6,252 bases of DNA from positions 1-6,252 of the forward strand of contig JACCYK010000099.1 of the NCBI GenBank assembly GCA_013696525.1, read 5' to 3'. Source of the DNA: Chloroflexia bacterium. GTDB taxonomy: Bacteria; Chloroflexota; Chloroflexia; Thermomicrobiales; UBA6265. This document shows positions 1-5,703 of this stretch, piece after piece. Every line of letters starts with the position of its first letter. The first letter of the stretch is position 1. The position numbers were made by a program, and so were the translations under genes. A model generated the notes under the pieces. It saw only the letters and a list, made by a program, of their open reading frames with translations. It had not been told where the DNA came from and searched no databases.

Positions 1-1
1 G

Positions 2-913
2 AATCGGCGGCTGGCCGCCTGGCGGCGCGGGCTGGGCCGCAACGCCATCGGCTATCTCTTTCTCGGCCCCTGGCTGCTCGGGTTTCTGTTGCTGACCTTG
101 GGCCCGATGCTGGCCTCGCTCTACCTCTCCTTCACCGACTTTGATCTCTTCACGCCGCCGACCTGGCTCGGCCTCGATAATTATGCCCGGCTCCTCACCT
201 CGGATCGCCGGTATCTGCATTCCCTTAGCGTTACGGTCAACTTCGTGCTCCTGTCGGTCCCCTTGAAGCTCGCCTTCGCCCTGGCAGTGGCTATGGTGCT
301 CAATCGCGCCCTGCGCGGCATCGGCCTCTACCGCTCGATCTACTACCTGCCGTCGCTGCTTGGCGGCAGCGTCGCCGTGGCGATCATGTGGCGGCAGATC
401 TTCAGCTTGGACGGCGTGGTCAATCAGGTACTGGGCCTGGTCGGGATGACGGGGCCGAGCTGGATCTCCAACCCGGACTATGCGCTCTACACCTTGGTCG
501 CGCTCGCCGTCTGGCAATTCGGATCGCCCATGGTGATCTTTCTCGCCGGCCTCAAGCAAATCCCCCAAGACCTGTACGACGCGGCCTCGGTCGACGGCGC
601 CGGGCCGGTGTCCCGGTTCGTTCGGATTACGATTCCGCTCCTGACGCCGATCATCTTCTTCAACTTCATCATGCAGATGATCGGCTCGTTCCAAGCCTTC
701 ACCGCCGCCTTCATCATCAGCGGCGGCGATGGCGGCCCCGCCGATTCGACCTTGTTCTACACGCTCTATCTCTATCAGGAAGGCTTCACCAACTTCCAGA
801 TGGGCTACGCCTCGGCGATGGCCTGGATGCTGCTCCTCATCATCGCCGCGGCGACCGGGATCGCTTTCTACTCAGCCCGGTTCTGGGTCCATTACGGCGA
901 TACGGCCGGTTGA
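2..913 (+). CDS. Carbohydrate ABC transporter permease, MalF/UgpA type (5' partial)
   Basis: This is an inner-membrane permease subunit of a binding-protein-dependent sugar importer; it would pair with the next gene product. The frame is open to the left edge and the first 29 codons (from NRRLAAW through GYLFLGPWLLGF) look like the usual UgpA/MalF N-terminus and first membrane segment, so the true start lies upstream. The TTG at position 89 is internal. About six hydrophobic segments are visible, near residues 17-43, 76-100, 116-133, 161-183, 216-240 and 269-292 of the 303-residue fragment. The cytoplasmic EAA loop that docks the ATPase is clear at residues 193-212 (DAASVDGAG, then ITIP). The protein ends with TGA at 911-913, 27 bp before the next start. 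The substrate cannot be read from the sequence; sugars or glycerol-3-phosphate-like compounds are typical of the family. Family call is firm; substrate unknown. Confidence 0.93.
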   Translation, partial: NRRLAAWRRGLGRNAIGYLFLGPWLLGFLLLTLGPMLASLYLSFTDFDLFTPPTWLGLDNYARLLTSDRRYLHSLSVTVNFVLLSVPLKLAFALAVAMVLNRALRGIGLYRSIYYLPSLLGGSVAVAIMWRQIFSLDGVVNQVLGLVGMTGPSWISNPDYALYTLVALAVWQFGSPMVIFLAGLKQIPQDLYDAASVDGAGPVSRFVRITIPLLTPIIFFNFIMQMIGSFQAFTAAFIISGGDGGPADSTLFYTLYLYQEGFTNFQMGYASAMAWMLLLIIAAATGIAFYSARFWVHYGDTAG

Positions 914-930
914 TCGACGAAAACCGTCGT

Positions 931-935
931 GGGAG
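931..935 (+). promoter_or_regulatory. Ribosome binding site of second permease
   Basis: GGGAG lies five bases upstream of the ATG at 941. It decides the start in favour of 941 over the in-frame GTG at 929, which has no purine-rich Shine-Dalgarno match in front of it. Confidence 0.7.
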
Positions 936-940
936 ATCGC

Positions 941-1807
941 ATGGCGACAGACCGAACCTCACCCGAGCCCGCCGCCCGGGCGCGATCACGACACCCGCTG
1001 CTGCACCTCGGGCTGCTGGCCGGCGCCGTCATCATGCTCTACCCGCTGCTCTGGCTGGCCTCCAGCTCGATCAAGCCAACCAACCTGATCTTCAGCGACC
1101 CGGGCCTCTGGCCCCGCGAAATCGATCTGTCGCACTACGCCGCCGGCTGGAATGGCGTGGTGGCGCCGTTCAGCCAGTTCTTCATAAACTCCGCGATCAT
1201 CGCCACCGGCGCCGTCATCGGCAATCTGGTCGCCTGCTCGATGGCAGCTTATGCCTTTGCCCGGCTGAATTTTCGGTTCAAGCGCCTCTGGTTCGGGCTG
1301 ATGCTGGCGACGATCATGCTTCCCACGCACGCGACACTGATTCCCCAATACATCCTGTTCCTCAATTTTGGTTGGGTGAACACGTTCTGGCCGATGATCG
1401 TCCCCAAATTCCTGGCCACCGACGCCTTCTTCATCTTCCTCATGGTCCAGTTCATCCGGGGTATTCCCCGCGAGTTGGATGAAGCGGCGATGATCGACGG
1501 GTGCGGCCCGATTTCTATCTACTGGCGGATCATCCTCCCCCTGATGCTCCCGGCTCTGGTGACGACCGCCATCTTTACCTTCATCTGGACCTACGAGGAT
1601 TTTCTCACGCCGCTCGTCTACCTTACGGACATGGCGCTCTATACCGTGCCCCAGGGGCTGCGCCTGTTCATGGCCTCGACCGGGGAATCGGCCTGGGGAC
1701 CGTTGATGGCGATGTCCCTGCTCTCGCTGGTGCCAGTCTTTGTCATCTTTCTCATTTTCCAGCGGCTGCTGATCGAAGGGATCTCGACCACCGGGATCAA
1801 GGGCTAA
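941..1807 (+). CDS. Carbohydrate ABC transporter permease, MalG/UgpE type
   Basis: This is the second inner-membrane permease of the same importer, 288 residues, a normal length for the MalG/UgpE group. The ATG at 941 follows GGGAG at a good distance; an in-frame GTG at 929 would add four residues but has no ribosome site. The N-terminus is a short charged cytoplasmic tail, then a membrane segment near residues 20-42 ending in the family-typical LASSSIKP. Further segments lie near residues 82-107, 116-140, 146-172, 203-220 and 256-278. The ATPase-docking EAA loop is at residues 181-200 (DEAAMIDGCG, then IILP). It sits 27 bp behind the first permease on the same strand, so the two are almost certainly co-transcribed and form a heterodimeric channel. 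No ATPase gene follows; in many such systems a shared MsmK/UgpC-like ATPase is encoded elsewhere (family knowledge, not seen here). The substrate is not predictable. Confidence 0.93.
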   Translation: MATDRTSPEPAARARSRHPLLHLGLLAGAVIMLYPLLWLASSSIKPTNLIFSDPGLWPREIDLSHYAAGWNGVVAPFSQFFINSAIIATGAVIGNLVACSMAAYAFARLNFRFKRLWFGLMLATIMLPTHATLIPQYILFLNFGWVNTFWPMIVPKFLATDAFFIFLMVQFIRGIPRELDEAAMIDGCGPISIYWRIILPLMLPALVTTAIFTFIWTYEDFLTPLVYLTDMALYTVPQGLRLFMASTGESAWGPLMAMSLLSLVPVFVIFLIFQRLLIEGISTTGIKG

Positions 1808-1838
1808 CCCACCGTTCGGGTGCGTGCGTCAGGCGCGC

Positions 1839-1896
1839 GGCATCCCCGGCTGCCAACCTTGGACGGTTGGAGACTCCGCCGGGGTCCGGCGATGCC
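1839..1896. terminator. Nested inverted repeat in convergent gap, possible bidirectional terminator
   Basis: In the gap between the convergent permease and antiporter genes there are three nested perfect arm pairs: GGCAT at 1839-1843 with ATGCC at 1892-1896, CCCCGGC at 1844-1850 with GCCGGGG at 1878-1884, and CCAACC at 1853-1858 with GGTTGG at 1865-1870. Single-stranded bulges (1871-1877, 1885-1891) separate the stems. The location suits transcription termination from both sides. No T-tract follows on either strand, so it is not a canonical intrinsic terminator; terminator function is an inference. Confidence 0.4.
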
Positions 1897-1901
1897 CTCG
1901 C

Positions 1902-3617
1902 CTATGAGCGCTCGCTCGCTTCCCCACCGTCGTAAAAATTCGTCCGCCGGCGAGAGGTAATCAGCTCGGTTTCGCGGGCCGAGACACCCTGCCGGCGAAG
2001 GACGTGGCGGACGAACTCGAGCCCGGCCTCGAACTCGGGTTGCACCACCTCACCGGCGCCGGCCCGGCGCAGGATTTCGACCACGTCGGCATCCGTCGCC
2101 CTGGTCACGATGTCGATGGTGGGATTCAGCTCCCGCGCGATCCGGACCGCGGCCTGGGCCGAGACCAGGTCCGACACCGTGACCGCCAGCGTGCGCGCCC
2201 GCCGCACCCCGGCTCGCAACAAGAGCGGCTCGGCGCCGGAATCACCGTAGTAAGCGATAACTCCGGCCTCGCGCAGGTCGCGGACAACCGCCGGATTGAT
2301 CTCGATCACGGCATAGCGCAGGCCACGGCGTTCTAGGGCGGCGCCCAGCTCCGAGCCGACGCGGCCGAAGCCGCAGATCAGGACGTGACGGGACAGCTCC
2401 TCGTGGGGCGGGGCGGCCCCGAGCAGGGTCGCCGTTCGTTCGTGGATACCAGGCAGCCGGGACACGGCGTCCGCCAGAACGGGTCCGAATCGCATCAGCA
2501 ACGGCGCCACCAGGATTGATCCTAGCGCCACTTCAAGGACGAGGCCATATTGGGACCGGGTGATGATGCCAAAGCCCAACCCGGCCCCGGCGAGGACGAA
2601 GCTGAACTCGCCAATCTGGGCCATCCCGATCGCGGCCAGGGTCGCGGTTCGGGGTTCCAGGCCGCCGATCAAGAACGCCGCGGTGCCGATCACGAATTTG
2701 CCCACTACCAGCACGGCGACCAGGGCCACGATCAGCCCGGCCTGGCCGGCCAAGATCCGAGGCTCGATCAACATGCCGAGGGCGACGAAGAAGAGCGTCG
2801 CGAACAGGTCACGCAGGGGGATGATCTCGGTCAAGACCTGGCTGTCGAACTCCGATTCGGAGACGACCAGCCCGGCCAGGAAAGCACCCAGGGCCAGGGA
2901 GAGCCCCGCCGCGTGACTGGCGACCGCGGTGCCGAGGGCGATGACCACGACCGAGAGCAGGAACAGCTCGCGGGACCCGCTGCCCGCGACCAGGAAGAGG
3001 ATCTTGGGCACCACCCGCGTTCCCAGCACCACCACGGCGCCGAGGGCGACAATGGCGACGCCAAGCGACCGCGCCAGGCTGACCGCCAGGTTGTCCTCGG
3101 TCCCCGCCAGCAACGGCAGCAGGGCCAGCATCGGCACCAGGCTCAGGTCCTGAACCACACCGAGGCTGAGCGCGGCCCGGGCCTGGAGGCTGGTCCCCTC
3201 GCCGCGGCCGAGGAAGAGCTTGATCGCCACCAATGAACTGGAGATGGCGAAGGCGCCGCCGAGCAAGAACGCGGCCGGTAACGACCAATCGAGCACGATC
3301 GCGGCGGCGGCGCCGAGGCCGAAGGTCAGCGTCAACTGGATGGCGCCGCCGACCGTGGCCACCCGGCGCATCCGTTGCAGCTCGGCGAACGACAGCTCGA
3401 CGCCGAGGGCGAACATCAGGAACGCGACCCCGAGGTTCGCCAGGAGCTGGACTCGCTCGAAATCAGCCGACCAGCCCGGCGTGTTCGGCCCGATCAGGAC
3501 CCCGGCCAGCACGTAACCGATGAGGACCGGGAGGCCGATCCGCTGGGCCACGAAGCCGCCGACCAGCGCGGCGCCGAAGGCCAGCACCAGATCGAGGATC
3601 AGCCCAACATCTTCCAC
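1902..3617 (-). CDS. CPA2-family cation:proton antiporter with RCK (TrkA-N) domain, KefB/YbaL-like
   Basis: This 571-residue inner-membrane protein exchanges a monovalent cation (K+ or Na+) for protons. Residues 1 to about 390 are a Na+/H+ exchanger domain of roughly 12-13 hydrophobic segments, opening with the KefB-type LPVLIGYVLAGVLIGP (29-44). A Gln-Asp pair at 156-157 (VVQDLSLVP) matches the QD ion-binding motif of Kef-type CPA2 proteins. Residues 410 to about 545 are a Rossmann-fold RCK-N domain with GFGRVG at 416-421 and an acidic residue (E439) at the end of the second strand, as in NAD(H)-binding members. No RCK-C (TrkA-C) domain follows; the protein ends about 25 residues after the fold. 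The glutathione-site features of true KefB/KefC are not evident, so glutathione gating is not claimed. Start is GTG (3615-3617), supported by GGGAG seven bases upstream. It is transcribed divergently from the decarboxylase and convergently with the permeases. Cation specificity is unknown. Confidence 0.92.
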   Translation of the reverse strand: MEDVGLILDLVLAFGAALVGGFVAQRIGLPVLIGYVLAGVLIGPNTPGWSADFERVQLLANLGVAFLMFALGVELSFAELQRMRRVATVGGAIQLTLTFGLGAAAAIVLDWSLPAAFLLGGAFAISSSLVAIKLFLGRGEGTSLQARAALSLGVVQDLSLVPMLALLPLLAGTEDNLAVSLARSLGVAIVALGAVVVLGTRVVPKILFLVAGSGSRELFLLSVVVIALGTAVASHAAGLSLALGAFLAGLVVSESEFDSQVLTEIIPLRDLFATLFFVALGMLIEPRILAGQAGLIVALVAVLVVGKFVIGTAAFLIGGLEPRTATLAAIGMAQIGEFSFVLAGAGLGFGIITRSQYGLVLEVALGSILVAPLLMRFGPVLADAVSRLPGIHERTATLLGAAPPHEELSRHVLICGFGRVGSELGAALERRGLRYAVIEINPAVVRDLREAGVIAYYGDSGAEPLLLRAGVRRARTLAVTVSDLVSAQAAVRIARELNPTIDIVTRATDADVVEILRRAGAGEVVQPEFEAGLEFVRHVLRRQGVSARETELITSRRRTNFYDGGEASERS

Positions 3618-3624
3618 GCGGCCG

Positions 3625-3629
3625 CTCCC
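3625..3629 (-). promoter_or_regulatory. Ribosome binding site of antiporter
   Basis: On the minus strand GGGAG lies seven bases upstream of the GTG start codon (3615-3617). This supports the GTG as initiator, since there is no ATG nearby in frame. Confidence 0.65.
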
Positions 3630-3694
3630 GTCGCCTCAGGTGAATCCGATCATCGCCGGTACACCGCCGGACCGGGAAGTTCTGTATCCTTGGC

Positions 3695-3799
3695 CCACTG
3701 TTCGTCAGGACCGCGGGGCGGCGGCGTCGGCCAGCGGTGGGTTGGGTCCGGGCGCCGTTCGGCGGCGGCGCCCAAGCCTCGAATGCGGACGAACAGTGG
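3695..3799. repeat. Perfect 12-bp inverted repeat with 81-bp spacer upstream of decarboxylase
   Basis: CCACTGTTCGTC at 3695-3706 is the exact reverse complement of GACGAACAGTGG at 3788-3799. Beyond the arms, ATCCT at 3686-3690 and AGGAT at 3806-3810 also match in inverted orientation with unequal gaps (4 versus 7 bases). The arms are not especially GC-rich, unlike the spacer, so composition alone explains them poorly. They could be paired operator half-sites allowing looping, the base of an RNA leader structure, or the ends of a tiny inserted element; no target-site duplication is evident. Confidence 0.65.
3750..3773. repeat. GC-rich hairpin inside the long inverted repeat
   Basis: GGGCGCC at 3750-3756 pairs perfectly with GGCGCCC at 3767-3773 around a 10-base loop; TTGGG at 3742-3746 offers an alternative partner for CCCAA at 3771-3775. 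It lies within the 81-bp spacer of the 12-bp inverted repeat. Because the sequence is nearly all G and C, a short stem like this can occur by chance. Confidence 0.4.
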
Positions 3800-3831
3800 T
3801 AAGACAGGATGACCCGTCGCGCCAGCCCAGC

Positions 3832-3836
3832 GGAAA
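3832..3836 (+). promoter_or_regulatory. Likely ribosome binding site of decarboxylase
   Basis: GGAAA lies eight bases before the ATG at 3845. The alternative in-frame ATG at 3809 has its only GG pair (3807-3808) directly touching the start codon, too close for normal ribosome binding. This modestly favours 3845. Confidence 0.4.
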
Positions 3837-3844
3837 GCGAGACC

Positions 3845-5362
3845 ATGACCGAGATCGAGCCCCAACCCGCCTCGGAAGGCCGGCCAGCCGCGCCGGCCCG
3901 GCACGATCATCACCGCGCTCCCCTGGTCGAGGGCATTGGCCGCTACCAAGAGGATAGCATCGTCCCCTTTTCGACGCCGGGGCACAAGGGCGGCCAGTGT
4001 GTCGATGACCAATTCCGGACGCTCCTCGGCGCCGCCGCCTTTGCCGCCGACATCCCGCTCGGGGGCGGGGTCGACGATACCCATTTCCATGGCGATTCCC
4101 TGGGCCGGGCCGAAGCGTTGGCGGCGGCCGTCTGGGGCGCGGAGCGCTCGTTCTATCTGGTGAATGGCTCCTCGGCCGGGAACCACGCCTTCCTGTTGGC
4201 CACGTTGCGGCCAGGGGACGAGGTCATCGTCGCCCGCGATCTTCACAAGTCGCTCCTGGTCGCCCTGATCCTGACCGGAGCGCGGCCGGTCTATGTCGCT
4301 CCGCGGCTCCATCCGCGGCTAAACGTCGGTCTTGGCGTGGTGGCGGCGGACGTGGACGCCGCCCTGCGCGACCATCCGGCGGCCCGGCTCGTCGCGCTCG
4401 TCAGCCCATCCTATTGTGGCGTCCCCTCCGATCTGGCCGCGATCGTCGAGGTTGCCCACCACTATGATGTCCCCGTCTTTGTCGATGAAGCGTGGGGCCC
4501 GCATTTTCACCTCCACCCGGACCTGCCGCCCTCGGCCATGAGCAGCGGCGCAGACGGCGCCGTGATCAGCACGCACAAGGTGCTCGGCAGCCTGACCCAG
4601 GCCGCGATCCTGCACCTCCAGGGCTCTCGCATCGATCACCAGCGGGTCGCGGCGGCGGTCGGCATGATGCAAACGACAAGCCCGGCGGCGACCATCCTGG
4701 CCTCGATCGATGGCTGCCGGCGGCAGATGGCGCTCCATGGCCGGGCCCTGCTGGAGCGGGCGATCGCGCTCGCTCATGATGCCCGCGCCCGGCTGCTGGC
4801 GCTGCCGGGGATCGAGGTCCTCGACGCGGCCCGGCTGGGGATCCCGGCGCTCGATCCGACCAAGCTGGTGATCGACGTCCACGGGCTGGGCTTGACCGGG
4901 TTCCGGGCCGAAGCCGAGCTACGGGACCGTTTCGGCGTCCAACCGGAGATGAGCGACCTGGTCGGCGTTGTCTGTCTGGTCACGATCGGCGACACGACCG
5001 CGAGCATCGAACGGCTGGTTGGCGCCTTTACCACCCTGGCGACGGAGCGGCGAACGGTTGTCGATGTCGGAGCCGGCTTCCTGGCCCGTTCCTCCGGCGC
5101 CGCCATCGCGCCGGGGGTCCAGGCACTCTCGCCGCGGGACGCCTTCTTCGCCCCATCGCGCGTCGTCGCCCTCCGCGACGCGGTCGGCGAGGTCTCGGCC
5201 GAGCTGGTCATCCCCTACCCGCCGGGGATCCCGGTCCTCGCCCCCGGCGACGTCGTCTCGGTAGAGAAGGTCGCCTACCTCGAAGCCGGCGCCGCCCACG
5301 GCATGTACCTCTCCGGCCCCGCCGATCCGGCCCTGAAAACGCTCCGGGTGGTGGCCTCGTAG
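3845..5362 (+). CDS. PLP-dependent Orn/Lys/Arg decarboxylase family protein, short form
   Basis: This cytoplasmic fold-type I PLP enzyme is predicted to decarboxylate arginine, lysine or ornithine to the matching polyamine or diamine, consuming a proton. From the ATG at 3845 it has 505 residues (517 from the alternative ATG at 3809). Family motifs in order are STPGHKGG near 43-50, the cofactor-phosphate loop VNGSSAGNHA near 106-115, ARDLHKS at 130-136, the PLP-ring aspartate D214 in VDEAWGPH, and the Schiff-base lysine K245 in ISTHKVLGSLTQ. The C-terminal Orn/Lys/Arg decarboxylase domain is recognisable by PRDAFFAP, the IPYPPGIPVLAPGD stretch and VEKV. It lacks the N-terminal receiver-like wing domain of the large inducible E. 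coli decarboxylases and matches the length of Bacillus SpeA-like enzymes (about 490 residues). The first 25 or so residues are low-complexity and not conserved. Substrate cannot be fixed from motifs. It is divergent from a cation:proton antiporter, which hints at a pH role, but biosynthetic polyamine supply is equally possible. Confidence 0.9.
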   Translation: MTEIEPQPASEGRPAAPARHDHHRAPLVEGIGRYQEDSIVPFSTPGHKGGQCVDDQFRTLLGAAAFAADIPLGGGVDDTHFHGDSLGRAEALAAAVWGAERSFYLVNGSSAGNHAFLLATLRPGDEVIVARDLHKSLLVALILTGARPVYVAPRLHPRLNVGLGVVAADVDAALRDHPAARLVALVSPSYCGVPSDLAAIVEVAHHYDVPVFVDEAWGPHFHLHPDLPPSAMSSGADGAVISTHKVLGSLTQAAILHLQGSRIDHQRVAAAVGMMQTTSPAATILASIDGCRRQMALHGRALLERAIALAHDARARLLALPGIEVLDAARLGIPALDPTKLVIDVHGLGLTGFRAEAELRDRFGVQPEMSDLVGVVCLVTIGDTTASIERLVGAFTTLATERRTVVDVGAGFLARSSGAAIAPGVQALSPRDAFFAPSRVVALRDAVGEVSAELVIPYPPGIPVLAPGDVVSVEKVAYLEAGAAHGMYLSGPADPALKTLRVVAS

Positions 5363-5426
5363 TCGACGTGGGAAGCACGCTCGGCCGGTTCGTCGTTGCG
5401 GTCATCGAGTTCGAGTTCGGTTACCC

Positions 5427-5447
5427 GATCGGAGAAGATTGCCGATC
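5427..5447. repeat. Short hairpin downstream of decarboxylase
   Basis: GATCGG at 5427-5432 pairs with CCGATC at 5442-5447 around a nine-base loop, 65 bp after the decarboxylase stop. No T-run follows, so it is only a weak terminator candidate. Confidence 0.3.
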
Positions 5448-5475
5448 TGCATGAGCGTGCCGATCATAAGCGTGT
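5441..5475. repeat. Imperfect tandem direct repeat, about 18 bp unit
   Basis: GCCGATC followed by a variable stretch and AGCGTG occurs twice in a row, beginning at 5441 and at 5459 (unit period 18). The second copy is one base shorter between the two conserved blocks. The first block also forms one arm of the preceding hairpin. Its meaning is unknown; a protein binding site or a chance duplication are both possible. Confidence 0.4.
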
Positions 5476-5670
5476 GCCTTGCTGGTATCGTCGATGCCGC
5501 ACGAAATGCAGTCAAAGCGAAGTCGTGCGACACGTCCGCGGCGGCACTTCTGATCAGCGTCGCCTCATTCCCTAGCGGGCGCGAGTGTCTGGGAGTCAAT
5601 CCTGCCCCTGCTTGCACGTCGAAGACGGGCGAACACGGAGATCACCAAGCCGGACCTATCCCCTGACGTA

Positions 5671-5702
5671 CGCGCGGAGAGGAATCGCGGTGGCCCCGCG
5701 CG
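5671..5702 (-). terminator. Hairpin immediately after sulfatase stop, possible terminator
   Basis: CGCGCGG at 5671-5677 is the exact reverse complement of CCGCGCG at 5696-5702, with an 18-base loop. On the minus strand the stem starts one base after the sulfatase stop codon (TAG, 5704-5706). There is no T-tract on the far side, so any terminator role is inferred from position and stem strength only. Confidence 0.3.
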
Positions 5703-5703
5703 G

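Larger units (their letters stand above)
3618..3844. promoter_or_regulatory. Divergent intergenic region between antiporter and decarboxylase
   Basis: These 227 bases must hold the promoters for both divergent genes. No strong -35/-10 pair is visible. The best -10-like hexamer on the plus strand is TATCCT at 3685-3690, without a convincing -35. On the minus strand CTGACG (revcomp of 3703-3708) upstream of GATACA (revcomp of 3684-3689) is a weak candidate. The segment also holds the long inverted repeat and an inner hairpin listed separately. In GC-rich bacteria promoters often lack consensus elements, so the region call rests on gene arrangement. Confidence 0.55.
5363..5703. other. Convergent intergenic region with no recognisable gene
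   Basis: These 341 bases separate the 3' ends of the decarboxylase and sulfatase genes. By eye G+C is clearly lower than in the genes to the left. Two overlapping open frames of about 71-75 codons exist (5439-5666 plus, 5402-5617 minus), but neither has a ribosome site, recognisable motif or coding-like composition. The segment contains tandem TCGAGT at 5405-5416, a 6-bp hairpin, an 18-bp imperfect direct repeat, and a hairpin touching the sulfatase stop, listed separately. It may be the remains of a lost gene or just a spacer. Confidence 0.5.

Noticed and set aside
929..940. GTG at 929 as the start of the second permease
   Set aside because: It lacks an upstream ribosome site, whereas the ATG at 941 has GGGAG at good spacing.
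388..1482. Long plus-strand open frame of 364 codons spanning both permeases
   Set aside because: It is another frame of the two clear permease genes; its translation is Arg/Pro/His-rich with no membrane segments or motifs.
1905..1920. Short CGCT-type tandem repeat at the antiporter C-terminus
   Set aside because: It is only two to three units, lies in coding sequence for the last residues, and is too short to mean anything.
2550..3236. Plus-strand open frame of 228 codons
   Set aside because: It lies antisense to the antiporter membrane domain; the Gln/Asp/Gly-rich product is typical of a high-GC shadow frame.
3650..4312. Minus-strand open frame of 220 codons
   Set aside because: Antisense to the decarboxylase start and intergenic region, with no ribosome site or recognisable motif.
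4319..4882. Minus-strand open frame of 187 codons
   Set aside because: Antisense to the decarboxylase PLP domain, including the Schiff-base lysine region; charged shadow composition.
5405..5420. TCGAGTTCGAGTTCGG as a tRNA T-loop remnant
   Set aside because: No acceptor, D or anticodon stems can be found around it; it is a simple 6-bp tandem repeat.
5439..5666. Possible small plus-strand gene of 75 codons
   Set aside because: No Shine-Dalgarno site, no recognisable family, and an equally long open frame on the opposite strand; coding is not supported.
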